NCBI RefSeq assembly: GCF_040802235.1 | Contig: NC_133167.1 | Coordinates: 42,220,001-42,284,000 of the forward strand | Direction of reading: 5' to 3' | Source of the DNA: Manis javanica | Taxonomy: Eukaryota; Chordata; Mammalia; Pholidota; Manidae | Length of the DNA stretch: 64,000 bases | Shown: positions 23,815 to 36,748 of the stretch, one piece after another | Layout of the letters: each line of letters begins with the position of its first letter | Numbering within the stretch: the stretch's first letter is position 1 | The notes under the pieces: model-generated | Told to the model about the DNA's origin: nothing | Databases searched by the model: none | Seen by the model: only the letters and a program-made list of their open reading frames with translations | Position numbers and translations under genes: made by a program

Positions 23815-24030
23815 TCTGAGGTAGAGAATAAACTGGAAGTCAGATCTGGGTTGAGTCTTGACTGATTACTTACTGGTTGTGTAATTTGCATGTCATTTAA
23901 CCCCACTGAACTTAACCTTAATTATCTATAAAATGATTTCTTATTTTACCATATGGTTGAGAAAATTTCGTGGGTGTTGTGAAAATCTTTTGCAGTATTA
24001 AAACAAAGATTGACACAATATATGTCATTT
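23815..24030 (+). repeat. MIR SINE remnant
   Basis: aagtcagatctgggttgagt, then gtgtaatttgcatgtcattt and attatctataaaatgattt follow the MIR order. Confidence 0.7.
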
Positions 24031-25559
24031 TTAATTTTCTCTATTTAGTCAAATAAGATCTCTTATAGTAGCTCTGTTTGCAGCTCATATAGTCATAAAT
24101 GTAAAAGAATAGTATTTTAATTCTGTACATTACTTTTAAGCAATGGAAAGTCTATTGTTTTGAGGAGGATATCATACTCTCTCCCTTGTTATTCTTGGCC
24201 TTTCTTTGTCTCCAAACTTGCTTTCCTTCTAGCTCATCCTGTTAGATGAGTTGGCAGTCTTTCTGAGTTCAGGCAGTCTGAAGGGAACCCTGCCAAACAA
24301 AGGCATTGCTCAGTTGTCTCATCCTTTTACCCACTGAAAATAGGACTTTAATGGCTAAAAATAACTTAAGAAACTCACACTGTCCATTCTTAAGCAAATA
24401 ATTGAATAGAGTTCCTCACAGTCTATTTGTATTTAATCATCTCTTAAATGGTTGTAAGAAAGAAGAATGATAGCTTATATTTTAGTAATTTTTAGAATTT
24501 ACAAACCTCAATCATGAATAGTTCCTATAATAATACTTGGAAATATGAAGGAACTTTCATAGTCTCATTTTGCGAAAAAAGGTATTAGGTTCTGGTAATG
24601 TATGGGGTCCTTCTTTGGTCAAGGAGTTAGTCAGAGGCTGTCCCAAGATTGGACCACATCGTTCCTGTGGCCCAGTACTGCCAGAGATAATGTGCTGTAG
24701 GACAGTCCTTTCAGAGTTAGCACACAAATTCTTAATGTCATGAGTTTTTGTTAGTTTCCTTTTTTAACCCCAGATTACTTTGATTATACTAGCTATTCAT
24801 TCTCTCTCTTCAGGATTTGAAATTTGGAATGCTACTTATCTTTCCAGATACTTTAAAGGGCTAGTAACACTTACAGACTTAGATAAAGGAAAGACCTACA
24901 GATGTGTGTTTTCCACTTCTCTTTGCTATGTTTACTCAGGCTGCTGAAAAAACACTTTGGAATGAGCTTAGAAGATGTGACAAAGTGGCTATGTGAGAAA
25001 CAGAATTCAAATCTATGTATGGTTACTGATTCAAGCACATTTTTCCTCAAGCTATGTCTTCTTTTGGAAGCAAAGATAGGGTGTGGTTTTACAAGAAACA
25101 AAACCATGCAGTGTATTAGAAATGCATTTTGTTGCTACTAAAGTAAAGATATAGGAATATTGTTGATATCTTTCTGTGCCTCTCCAATGATGAAGTGTTC
25201 TGGAGGATACAGCTCAGTAGTTTATTAGTTTAGTGAAATCATAAAAAAACTCATAGTACCCTCAAATAGAATAATTAACACAATTATTGTTTTGAAATAC
25301 TGACTAGACCATTAAAAGATGAAGATATTGTCAAAATTGTGATTTATTGGAGTTGGCTTTTAAATATCTCCTGGCATCTTTTCTCATCTTTTACTGGCAG
25401 TACTTCATGCTTTTAAAATAATTGTTTTACTTTATAAGTTTTTAAGTATTTAATAAATACTAAGATTTACTTAAATACTTCATACTTTTTAAAATATTAA
25501 GTGTTTATTCCCTCACTTTGTAGCGCTGAGTGGCCTATGACTTAACTCTGCTATATTAT
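24031..25559. other. no recognisable feature
   Basis: AT-rich DNA. A short AT inverted repeat at 25440-25480 is the only structure noted. Confidence 0.35.
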
Positions 25560-25900
25560 TAATCATTGTTTTAAGCCACATGAATGTTTTCCTCTGTGTC
25601 TTCCCTGACCTCCCTTCAGCCAGTCTTTGTTGGAGTTCTGTCCATTCTTTGAAGCTTTGCTTAAATTCCACTACATCCATAAAGCTTTCCAGATTCCTCG
25701 TTACTCTAAGTCCTTTTACCCTATTTTCTTCCATTGTTCTGTGCACTTCTGTAGTAGAACTCATCCCAGTATTATGTGGATTATAGATATTGGTGTTTGT
25801 GTTTATTACCACTGAAGCAGGTGGTTCCTTGGAGGACCAGGAATATGTCTATATATATTTGCATCCTCAAAGTAATCTCTCGATAAATGTGCTTTACACT
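25560..25900 (+). repeat. L2 LINE 3' end
   Basis: Shows the L2 3' order: gtgtcttccctgacctccct, then a short exon-like block, and ccttggaggaccaggaatat with tctctcgataaatg at the end. Confidence 0.7.
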
Positions 25901-28095
25901 GAATTACATGTACCAAAACCCCCTTTTTCTTGAGTAGGTAGGATGACATATTATGATGAGCAAGGTAAATTTGAAATAAATGTATGGTGGCTAATGCTCA
26001 TGCTTCAGGAGCGGTAATCTCTTAATTCATGTTATTGCTGATTTCCACGTCCCAAATAAATGAAGTAATTGGGAGAGTTTTTAACAGATTTATAAAACTT
26101 GAGCAGAATCTAGAATAAATTTAGTAAATTAAATGCATTATGGCTTCTGGAACCAGCGCCTGAGCTCTCCTTATCACTCTCTTAGCCACCTCCCTAACAG
26201 CTGAGAGATTGACTGCAGGGTGTGAATTAGTAAAGGATCTCTTCTTACTAATAAATGTGTATATGTTTAATTTTAGTTAGGTTAACAGGAAGAGAAATTA
26301 TCAGACTTTGAGTGTCCCTTGATTGTTTTAGTTATGTATTATATTTATGGGAAAGAGATTTCAGATGTCCCAGGAACAGTTTCTAGATTCCTCTCATTCC
26401 AAAATCATGGAAGTGGAGATAATGCTGAAAGAGAAGACAAGGCACATTTATAAATCTCACTCATCCAATAATATCTTATGATTGTAATTATTCCAGAGAG
26501 AATAAAAGTGTCTGTAAAACAAGAAAATGAGATCCATCTGTTCCCCCAAATCTTATGAGATGATATCACTCACATACTTTAAAGAAAACATTAAAATAAT
26601 ACACTCCAACTGGTGAATGGAACCTGTTAGTATTTTCTATGTACTAGGAATAATAACTCATTTTTTATAGTATAGGATCATAGAAGGCTTTGATTTTCTT
26701 ATCCTTGAATTCAAGGAGGACTCAGATTGATGTGGATGCAATAACTTAATACTCAAAGTCAAGTTTATGAATTTCTCTTTCACCAATGCTTTTTGTGTGT
26801 ACATATTTTTGTGCATGGATATCCACCTGTCTAACCGAAGTAGTAAATAGGGCAATCTGAGCTAAATATGCAGAATATTCCTGATTTCCAAGCAGTATAA
26901 TCAATGAGTCACTTGATTATTTTGGTGTTTAGAAGATTGAAAAACTTGGCTACATAGTGACTGACTTAATATTTAATTAAGACTTCAATTACTGTGGTCA
27001 GAGTTTATCTTAATTTATGTGTGTATATTTATACCAAAATGATGACTTGAAGATATTTAAATAAAGCTTATAGTCTAAATGAATCATGTTTTTTCAATCA
27101 ATAATATCATTTTAGCTTCTTAATGTCTATTGAGTGATATTATTAAGAATTGTGATAGTAGGGATTACGAGCAGAAGTTTCTGCATGCTGATTAAGACTT
27201 GACCACTGCTGGCCATTTCCCATTTGATATTTCTGCACAGGAGGGAGAAGGAGATAAGGATAAATCTTTTTTATTACCCATACTCTGTCAAAAAATATTT
27301 TAAGAAATTGGTATTGAATGCTTCTGACTTTACTCAAACACTGGACACAAATAAGAAAAGTAAAACTAAATTATAATGTAAATTACACTTAAAACGGCAA
27401 GTTTATATACAATTTTGCCATCCTTTCTGAAGAGCCATTTTAGAAAAGCTTGTATTTCCTCTCAAACGCAGAGAATTTCACAGCTCTGCAAAACAACTGA
27501 AGTTATTAAAGGAGCTGAAGGAGAAGTTTTCCCCAATACATAAGATAACTTAAGGTATTAAACAAAAATACCAGTGGACTTGTGAAATGTGATAGACTAT
27601 GTTACATTAATTTCCTTGCCCTCAGCATCCCTCTCCCTACCAAAGACACATCTCCTAGACTTTTGGCTGCCACATAATTGTTAACTGAACAGTGCAAGAA
27701 CTCAGAGTCTGACAGGCTGAATTATTCCTTCTTTTGTTGAGAAACAACTTGAGTTTCCCAGGCCTTTAATGTATTTTTTAATTTTTAAGATTTTTTTTCA
27801 GTATTTACTATTATAAATGCTAAAACAATAAAAAACAAAGTTCCATTAAACATAATGATGGGATTTAATTTATTTTCTAATCTACGCAGATTATAAAATG
27901 GTGTATGTTGTTCTGTCTATTGGCCATGTCCCAGGTGTGGCTGACATGCTCATGCGATTTGCTATTACTACATTTTACTTGAAGTTACATTAAATTGTTC
28001 TTAATTTTCTAAGTGTGACTCATTTCTCACTTAATTATGACCAAGATAAATTCACAAATTCTCTCTGGATTTCATCTCTCTCTCTTTCAGTGGTT
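25901..28095. other. no recognisable feature
   Basis: AT-rich unique-looking sequence without gene signatures. Confidence 0.35.
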
Positions 28096-28099
28096 TCCT

Positions 28100-28175
28100 A
28101 TTTTTTATTATTTGAGGTATCGTTGATACACAATCTTATATTGGTTTCAGGCCTACAATGTGGAGCATAGCAAGC
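28100..28175 (-). mobile_element. L1 3' end fragment, antisense
   Basis: tttgaggtatcgttgataca followed by tattggtttcaggcctacaa matches reversed L1 3' terminal sequence. Confidence 0.55.
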
Positions 28176-28434
28176 TCATTTAGTGTAAATGGCCTTTGGT
28201 ATCAGTGAGTTTCTGAACAATTTCCCCTTTGTAGTTTTTCCCAGTCCAGCCATCTAAAAAGTTTCCCTCAAAGGGAATCCCTGACTCATGGACTCTCATT
28301 TTAGCTACAGAGAGTTGTCTGTTCCAACACAAACAATCATTCATGTTTTTGGGAATTTATTAGGCTTAGTAATAAATAATGGTTACTGTTTAAGAATGAG
28401 GGAATAAATGTAAACATAGATGTTTTAAAAAAAG

Positions 28435-28765
28435 AAATGAAGTATTGTATGTGCAACAGTGTGGATGGATGTTAGACCTGAACACAGAACACCACATGCT
28501 ATGAGATTCCATCTATATATAACATTCTGCGAAGGCAAAGCTGTAGGGACAGAAATGAGATCAATAGTGCTAGAGGTGTGGGTGGGAGGAGAAGATTGAT
28601 TCCAAATTGAGGAAATTTTGGGGATGGAGAAAATAACTTCTAGATTGTGATAGTGGTCACATGATGTATACATTTATCAAAATTCAAAGAACTGTATGTA
28701 TGCCTAAAAAGGTGAATTTTGCTCTATTTAAAGCCTTAAAAACATAATATATATAAAAAAAACAG
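28435..28765 (+). mobile_element. old L1M 3' end
   Basis: Carries the old L1 3' sequence: gtgcaacagtgtggatggat, tgctatgagattccatctat, aaggtgaattttgctctat. Noncoding. Confidence 0.7.
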
Positions 28766-28872
28766 AAAAAGGGAATTAGGGAGCATACTGTGGTGGATAA
28801 TCACACTTCCTTTAGTTATTTTGCGTTTTTGATATTTATGTACATTTTAAGAGTTAAATTTTAAGCTCATGA

Positions 28873-28883
28873 CAAATTATGTT
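28873..28883 (-). repeat. 3' target-site duplication of composite B
   Basis: caaattatgtt is repeated at 36749-36759. With one mismatch the match extends to about 15 bp. It directly abuts the T-rich (A-tail on the minus strand) end of the element. Confidence 0.75.
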
Positions 28884-28900
28884 ATTTTATTTTTATTTTT

Positions 28901-29217
28901 TGAGAGGGCATCTCTCATATTTATTGATCAAATGTGTTAACAACAATAAAATTCAGTATGGGGGGTCAATGCTCAATGCACAATCATTAATCCATCTCAA
29001 GCCTAATTCTCGTCAATCTCCAATCTTCTGAAGCATAACGAACAAGTTCTTACATGGTGAACGAATTCTTACATAGTGAATAAATTCTTACATGGTGAAC
29101 AGTACAAGGGCATTCATCACAGAAACTTTCGCTTTTGATCATTATGAACTATAAACAATCAGGTCAAATATGAATATTCGTTTGATTTTTATACTTGATT
29201 TACATGTGAATCCCACA
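28901..29217 (-). repeat. ERV LTR U3/R piece ending at its poly(A) site (copy B)
   Basis: On the minus strand it starts TGTGGGATTCAC after the purine tract and carries the same repeats of the ttcaccatgtaagaa type (plus-strand 29047-29103). It ends about 20 nt after AATAAA (28925-28920), followed by the A-tail. The 3' end point is the same as in copy A. Confidence 0.8.
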
Positions 29218-29850
29218 TTTCTCCCTTTATTATTATTATTATTTTTATTTTTAATAAAATGCTGAAGTGGTAGGTAGATGCAAGATAAAGGTAGAAAACA
29301 TAGTTTAGTGCTATAAGAGGGCAAATGTAGATGATCAGGTGTGTGCCTATGGACTAAGTATTAATCCAAGCTAGGCAAGGGCAGCAAAACATCCACGGAT
29401 GCAGAAGATTTCTCTCAAAGCAGGGGGGGTGAGGTTCTGAGCCTCACCTCTGTTGACCTCCAATTTCTCACCTGATGGCCCCCCTGCGACTGTGCCTATC
29501 TTAGGTTGTTCCTCCCTTGAGGAATCTTACCCGTCTCTGGCTAACCAGTCATCTTCCGGGGCCATACAGGGAAATGTAAAGTTGGTAAGTGAGAGAGAAG
29601 CCATATTGTTTGAAAAGGTTAGCTTTTTACTTCTTTGCAGATTTATGCCCTGTGGCTTCTATGCCCAGCACTTGTCTCGAGGTATCTTTACCACCTGGAG
29701 GAATTATGATACTCGGTAAATTCGATATGAGGCATGAATTCTATTTAAGGATTGTAATTAGGAAGGAAGAAGAAAAGCTACAGAGGTAGCAGATGGAAGA
29801 AAACATGGCAGGATTGATTATTTCTTTGACATGTCTTCTTGTAGAGTAAC
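29218..29850 (-). other. ERV env-LTR spacer with polypurine tract (copy B)
   Basis: Aligns with 7369-7967 reversed. The plus-strand frame at 29453-29719 is open in both copies but begins with TTG, not ATG, so I do not call it a gene. Confidence 0.6.
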
Positions 29851-30400
29851 TTAAGCATGTATAGGTTTTAAACTACTAACTAACTTGCACTCACATATTA
29901 ACATAATAGGAATACAGTGACATAAACAAAGCAAATCTATAATTACCATCCATCTCCAGTGAAGCCAAGAAAACCAGTTAGGCACCCTAGGCATTTGTGA
30001 AAATTTGTCTATGATATGATGGATATTGTCCAACTGTACTTGAACAGTCTGAGAGAAATCAGACAAATTAAAGCAGCCCATTTCTGGGATCTGTTCACAT
30101 CCCATATGTTATTTTAACCGTAGATAGTCTATAGTCATAAGATTTTGGAGCGCTACAACTTGCACCCCTCCCAACTCCTGGTTGAATTCCAACAGTATAG
30201 ATCCACTCAAATTTGTTGTCTCACTGTATGCACATGCCAGCCTAGACATCTCCCTCCTCATTCCAATGGCAAGTCCAGGAAACGGTGGGGTGGATGCAGC
30301 CACAACCACAGCATCGTCTGGATCCGTGGAGGCTTTTTGATGATCGTCCCCCGGCACAAGTCCCTCAGAGAGTGCTGATGCCGGAAGCTCCTCCTCATAT
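29851..30400 (-). pseudogene. retroviral env transmembrane-subunit relic (copy B)
   Basis: Two minus-strand open blocks, 30357-30109 and 30105-29851, lie in the same frame with a single stop between them. The first holds the helix region with LQNL at the LQNR position. The second opens with a Cys loop (GCEQIPEMGC) and FNLSDFS. Near its end a hydrophobic span after NWFSWLHWRW resembles a membrane anchor. Key Cys and charged positions are altered, and the surface subunit is missing. It is more intact than the copy A relic but still broken. Confidence 0.7.
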
Positions 30401-30697
30401 CGTATCTTAGTTCATTTTCTGGGTATCCAAGCTAGGCCTTGATCTTCTGCATAGAAACAAACAGACCCTTTGCCCACACTTTGACATGCCCTCTATACCG
30501 CTGTGTAGAACTCATTGGAGGTCAGCACACAGGAACTGCTTTTTTTTTTTTTATTAAGAGAAAGGAATATTATCAGAAAAGAGTACCTCCATAGCTGATC
30601 ATCTGACACCCTTTAAGTGATCAACATTAAGGATGTTTAAAGCATGCATTGATCTTTGATTTACCAATTGTTTTATCCCATCAAGGAGTAATCCCCC

Positions 30698-31064
30698 TTT
30701 TCTTTCTTTCTTTCTTTTTTTTTTCTTTTTTTAATCTTTAATCTACACTTACATGAAGAATACTATGTTTACTATGCTCTCCCCTATATCAGGTCCCCCC
30801 TAAAAACCACATTATGGTTACTGTCCATCAGTTTAGCAAAATGTTGTAGAATCACTACTTGTCCTCTCCATGCTGTACAGCCCACCCTCCCCTTTCTCCC
30901 TCCCCCCCATGCATGCTAATCTTAATACCCCCCTTCTTCTTCCCACCCCTTATCCCTCCCAGCCCACCCATCCTCCCCAGTTCCTTTCCCTTTGGTACCT
31001 GTTAGTCCATTTTTGGGTTTTGTAATTCTGCTGCTGTTTTGTTCCTTCAGTTTTTCCTTTGTTC
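30698..31064 (-). repeat. L1 3' UTR and internal A/GAAA tail (copy B)
   Basis: Plus-strand cttt repeats and T-runs at 30698-30733 are the reversed L1 A-tail, here expanded to (GAAA)n. It lies between L1 and the env-like segment exactly as in copy A. Confidence 0.85.
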
Positions 31065-34000
31065 TTATACTCCTCAGATGAGTGAAATCATTTGGTATTT
31101 CTCTTTCTCCGCTTGGCTTATTTCACTGAGCATAATACTCTCCAGCTCCATCCATGTTGCTGCAAATGGTTGGATTTTTCCACTTCTTATGGCCGAGTAG
31201 TATTCCATTGTGTATATGTACCACATCTTCTTTATCCATTCATCTACCGATGGACATTTAGGTTGCTTCCAATTCTTGGCTATTGTAAATAGTGCAGCGA
31301 TAAACATAGGGGTGCATCTGTCTTTCTCAAACTTGATTGCTGCGTTCTTAGGGTGAATTCCTAGGAGTGGAATTCCTGGGTCAAATGGTAGGTCTGTTTT
31401 GAGCATTTTGATGAACCTCCAAACTGCTTTCTACAATGGTTGAACTAATTTACATTCCCACCAGCAGTGTAGGAGGGTTCCCCTTTCTCCACAGCCTTGC
31501 CAACATTTGTTGTTGTTTGTCTTTTGGATGGCAGCTATCCTTACTGGTGTGGGGTGACACCTCATTGTAGTTTTAATTTGCATTTCTCTGATAATTAGTG
31601 ATGTGGAGCATCTTTTCATGTGTCTCTTGGCCATCTGTATTTCTTTTTTAGAGAACTGTCTGTTCAGTTCCTCTGCCCATTTTTTAATTGGGTTATTTGT
31701 TTTTTGTTTGTTGAGGCATGTGAGCTCTTTATATATTCTGGACGTCAAGCCTTTATTGGATCTGTCATTTACAAATATATTCTCCCATACTGTAGGGTTC
31801 CTTTTTGTTCTATTGATGGTCTCTTTTGCTGTACAGAAGCTTTTCAGCTTGATATAGTCCCACTTGTTCATTTTTGCTGTTGTTTTCCTTGCCCGGGGAG
31901 ATATGTTCAAGAAGAGGTCACTCATGTTTATGTCTAAGAGGTTTTTGCCTATGTTTTTTTCCAAGAGTTTAATGGTTTCATGACTTACATTCAGGTCTTT
32001 GATCCATTTTGAGTTTACTTTTGTATATGGGGTTAGACAATGGTCCAGTTTCATTCTCCTACATGTAGCTGTCCAGTTTTGCCAGCACCATCTGTTGAAG
32101 AGACTGTCATTTTGCCATTGTATGTCCATGGCTCCTTTATCAAATATTAATTGACCATATATGTCTGGGTTAATATCTGGAGTCACTAGTCTGTTCGAAT
32201 GGTCTGTGCCTCTGTTCTTGGGCCAGTACCAAATTGTCTTGATTACTACGGCTTTATAGTAGAGCTTGAAGTTGGGGAGTGAGATCCCCCTACTTTATTC
32301 TTCTTTCTCAGGATTGCTTTGGCTATTTGGGGTCTTTGGTGTTTCCATATGAATTTTTGAATTATTTGTTCCAGTTCATTGAAGAATGTTGCTGGTAGTT
32401 TGATAGGGATTGCATCAAATCTGTATATTGCTTTGGGCAGGATGGCCATTTTGATGATATTAATTCTTCCTAGCCACAAGCATGGGATGAGTTTCCATTT
32501 GTTAATGTCCCCTTTAATTTCTCTTAAGAGTGACTTGTAGTTTTCAGAGTATAAGTATTTCACTTCTTTGGTTAGGTTTATTCCTAGGTATTTTATTCTT
32601 TTGATGCAATTGTGAATGAAATTGTTTTCCTGATTTCTCTTTCTGTTGGTTCATTGTTAGCATAAAGGAAAGCCACAGATTTCTGTGTGTTAATTTTGTA
32701 TCCTGCAACTTTGCTGAATTCCGATATCAGTTCTAGTAGTTTTGGGGTGGAGTCTTTAGGATTTTTTATGTACAATATCATGTCATCTGCAAATAGTGAT
32801 AGTTTAACTTCTTCTTTACCAAACTGGATTCCTTGTGTTTCTTTGTTTTGTCTGATTGCCATGGCTAGGACCTCCAGTACTATGTTGAATAACAGTGGGG
32901 AGAGTGGGCATCCCTGTCTAGTTCCAGATCTCAGAGGAAAATCTTTCAGCTTCTCACTGTTCAGTATAATGTTGGCTGTGGGTTTCTCATAAATGGCCTT
33001 TATTATGTTGAGGTACTTGCCTCCATTCCCATTTTCCTGAGAGTTTTTATCATGACTGGATGTTGAATTTTGTCAAATGCTTTTTCAGCATCTATGGAGA
33101 TGATCATGTGGTTTTTATCTTTCTTTTTGTTGATGTGGTGGATGATGTTGATGGATTTTCAATGTTGTACCATCCTTGCATCCCTGGGCTGAATCCCACT
33201 TGGTCATGGTGTACGATCCTTTTAATGTATTTTTGAATTCAGTTTGCTAATATTTTATTGAGTATTTTTGCATCTACGTTCATCAGGGATATTGGTCTGT
33301 AGTTTTCTTTTTTGGTGGGGTCTTTGTCTGGTTTTGGTATTAGGGTGATGTTGTCTTCATAGAATGAGTTTGGGAGTATTCCCTCCTCTTCTATTTTTTG
33401 TAAAACTTTAAGGAGAATTGGTATTATGTCTTCCCTGTATGTCTGATAAAATTCTGTGTTGAATCTATCTGGCCCGGGGGTTTTGTTCTTTGGTAGTTTT
33501 TTTATTACTGCTACAATTTCGTTGCTGGTAATTGGTCTGTTTAGATTTTCTGTTTCTTTCTGGGTCAGTCTTGGAAGGTTGTATTTTTCTAGGGAGTTGT
33601 CCATTTCTCCTAGGTTTCCCAGCTTGTTAGCATATAGGTTTTCATAGTAGTCTCTAATAGTTCTTTGTATTTCTGCGGGGTCCGTCGTGATTTTTCCTTT
33701 CTTGTTTCTGATTCTGTTGATTTGTTTTGACTCTCTTTTCCTTTTAATAAGTCTGGCTAGGGGCTTATCTATTTTGTTTATTTTCTTGAAGAACCAGCTC
33801 TTGGTTTCATTGATTTTCACTATTGATTTATTCTTCTCAATTTTATTTATTTCTTCTCTGATCTTTATTATGTCCCTCCTTCTGTTGACCTTAGGCCTCA
33901 TTTGTTCTTCTTTTTGCAATTTCAATAATTGTGACATTAGACCATTCATTTGGGATTGTTCTTCCTTCTTTAAGTATGCCTGGATTGCTATATACTTTCC

Positions 34001-34884
34001 TCTTAAGACTGCTTTTGCTGTATCCCACAGTAGTTGGGGCTTTGTGTTGTTGTTGTCATTTGTTTCCATATATTGCTGGATCTCCATTTTGATTTGATCA
34101 TTGATCCATTGATTATTTAGGAGCGTGTTGTTAAGCCTCCATGCATTTGTGAGCCTTTTGCTTTCTTTGTACAGTTTATTTCTAGTTTTATGCCTTTGTG
34201 GTCTGAAAAGTTTGTTGGTAGGATTTCAGTCTTTTGGAATTTACTGAGGCTCTTTTTGTGGCCTAGTATGTGGTCTATTCTGGAGAATGTTCCATGTGCA
34301 CTTGAGAAGAATGTGTATCCTATTGCTTTTCGATGTAGAGTTCTGTAGATGTCTGTTAGGTCCATCTGTTCTAGTGTGTTGTTCATTGTCTCTGTGTCCT
34401 TACTTATTTTCTGTCTGGTGGCTGTCTCCTTTGTAGTGAGTGGTGTGTTGAAGTCTCCCAGAATGAATGCATTGCATTCTATTTCCTCCTTTAGTTCTGT
34501 TAGTATTTCTTTCACATATGTAGGTGCTCCTGTGTTGGGTGCATATATATTTTTAATGTTGTATCCTCTTGTTGGACTGAGCCCCTTATCATTATGTAAT
34601 GTCCTTCTTTATCTTTTGTTACTTTCTTTATTTTGAAGTCTGTTTTGTCTGATACTAGAATTGCAACACCTGCTTTTTACTCTCTGTTGTTTGCATTAAA
34701 TATCTTTTTCCATCCCTTGACTTTAAGTCTGTGAATGTCTTTGGGTTTGAGGTGAGTCTCTTGTAAGCAACATATGGATGGATCTTGCTTTTTTTATCCA
34801 TTCTATTACTCTGTATCTTTTGATTGGTGCATCCAGTCCATTTACATTTAGGGTGATTATTGAAAGATATGTACTTATTGCCAT
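31065..34884 (-). pseudogene. L1 ORF2 relic (copy B)
   Basis: Starts MAISTYLSIITLNVNGLDAP (endonuclease N-terminus) at 34884. The endonuclease block at 34515-34117 shows GDFNTPLTTKE and IDHILGHK. RT blocks at 34087-33239 show [13 protein letters not shown] and NYRPISLMN. The catalytic [10 protein letters not shown] is in the 32862-32593 block. The C-terminal Cys-rich [15 protein letters not shown] is near 31470. Frameshifts lie near 34100, 33230, 32240 and 31430, and there is a stop at codon SLI* near 31074. It cannot encode a full protein. Confidence 0.93.
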
Positions 34885-35079
34885 TGCAGGCCTTAAGTTT
34901 GTGGTTACCAAAGGTTCAGGGTTAGCTTCTTTACTATCTTACTGTCTAACTTAACTCACTTGTTGAGCTATTATAAATATGGTCTGATGATTCTTTATTT
35001 CTCTCCCTTCTTATTCCTCCTCCTCCCTTCTTCATATGTTGGTTGTTTTGTTCTGTGCTCTTTTTAGGAGTGCTCCCAT

Positions 35080-35940
35080 CTAGAGCAGTCCTGTAAGATG
35101 CCCTGTAGAGGTGGTTTGTGGGAGGCAAATTCCCTCAACTTTTGCTTGTCTGGAAATTGTTTAATCCCTCCTTCATATTTAAATGATAATTGTGCTGGAT
35201 GCAGTAGTCTTGGTTCGGGGCCCTTCTCTTTCATTGCATTAAGTATATCATGCCATTCTCTTCTGGCCTGTAGGGTTTCTGTTGAGAAGTCTGATGATAG
35301 CCTGATGGGTTTTCCTTTGTAGGTAACCTTTTTTTTCTCTCTGCCTGCCTTTAATACTTTGTCCTTGTCTTTGATCTTTGCCATTTTAATTATTATGTGT
35401 CTTGGTGTTGCCCTCCTTGGATCCCTTGTCATGGGAGTTCTGTGTACCTCTGTGGTCTGAGAGGCCATTTCCTCCCCTAGTTTGGGGAAGTGTTCATCAA
35501 TTATTTCTTCAAAGACACTTTCTATCCCTTTTTCTCTCTCTTCTTCTTCTGGTACCCCTATAAAGTGGATATTGTTCTGTTTCGATTGGTCACTCAGCTC
35601 TCTTAGAATTCTTTCATTCCTGGAGATCCTTTTATCTCTCTCTGCATCATCTTTTCTGCGTTCCTGTTCTCTGTTTTCTAGTCAATTAATTGTCTCTGGC
35701 ATCTCATCCATTCTGTTTTGAAGTCCTTCCAGAGCTTGTTTTATTTCTGTATTCTCCTTCCTTAGTTCTTGAATATTTCTCTACAAGTCCATCAGCATAG
35801 TTAAGACTTTTGTTTTGAATTCTTTTTCAGGAAGACTGGTTAAATCTATATCCCCAGGTTCCTTCTCAGGGGAAGATGTAGCAGATGCCCAAGCTGTCTG
35901 GGTTAGTCTTGTCTGGATCATATTTTTTTTGCCTTTTCAT
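35080..35940 (-). pseudogene. L1 ORF1 relic (copy B)
   Basis: Starts MKRQK at 35940 (plus-strand gccttttcat) and ends at the conserved ggactgctctag (35080). The RRM/C-terminal half is readable at 35468-35064 (TRDPRRATPRHIIIKMAKIK) but runs past the normal stop because of a frameshift. The coiled-coil N-terminal half is broken. Confidence 0.85.
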
Positions 35941-36740
35941 GTTGATAGGTGCTATTAACTGCCAGCTGGGGGGGCTACGCTTTCCACTTGCTACTGGCCT
36001 TTCTTTACTGGGACAACTGTGACCCCTAGTGGCTTGTGTTGGGTAATTGCGTGTAGACTGGGTCTTTGTGTCTTGCCCGGCCCATATGGAGGAAGCTCCC
36101 TTTCTGAGGGCGTGGCCAGCCTTAGGCTGCTTCTCTGCTTTCGCCTCGCCCCGGTGGGTTAATGGATGGGGGGCTGTTTGGCTGTTTACCTCCGTTAGGG
36201 GTCTCAGAGCTGTTGCCCAGGGTGTTAGTGTGCCCAGTTTTCCCTGTAATTTCCAGCTACTGGACTGTGACCTGTGTTGTTTCCGTCCAGCTGTTGAGTC
36301 CCTGTCCCTTTAAGACTTTCAAAAAGCACTCGCTTTTCTTTGTCACAGGGGCATCAGCTTCGGGACCCACTCACCAGTCCTGCTGCCCTGTTTCCCTAGT
36401 ATCTAGGACCTCATGCATGCACTGTGTCTGCGCTCTGGTGCAGATGGCTGGGGCTGGGTGTTTAAAAGTCCTGGGCTCCCTCATCCTCCCTGCTCCGACT
36501 CCTCTCCTCCCGCTAAGAGCTGGGGGGAGGTGTGCTCGGGTCCCGCCGGGCCAGGGGTTGTATCTTACCCCTTTCACCAGGCGCTGGGCTCTCACACGTG
36601 TGATATAGTCTGGCTGTTGTCCTGTGTCTTCTGGTCTCTCTTTTAGGATTAGTTGTATTTGTTGTATTTTCAAAAATATATATGTTTTTGGGAGGAGATT
36701 CCCACTGTCCTACTCACGCTGCCATGTTGGCTCCGCCTAC
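35941..36740 (-). promoter_or_regulatory. L1 5' UTR (copy B)
   Basis: GC-rich reversed leader. On the minus strand the terminus reads ggcggagccaacatggcagc, keeping the AAnATGGC core of a YY1-type site. It matches copy A to its first bases, so this is also a full-length 5' end. Confidence 0.8.
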
Positions 36741-36748
36741 ACCGTATC

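Larger units (their letters stand above)
28884..36748 (-). mobile_element. composite B: L1 fused to env-LTR fragment
   Basis: Second copy of the L1-env-LTR unit, in opposite orientation to copy A. On the minus strand, in order: 5' UTR (36740-35941), ORF1 relic (35940-35080), ORF2 relic (34884-31065), L1 3' UTR and A/GAAA-rich tail (31064-30698), env-like segment (30697-29218), LTR U3/R (29217-28901) and A-tail (28900-28884). The target duplication is flanked at the 5' side by TT/AAAA read on the minus strand. ORF2 breaks are fewer than in copy A (open blocks of 282 and 251 codons), so it is probably the younger insertion, but it is also inactive. Confidence 0.92.
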
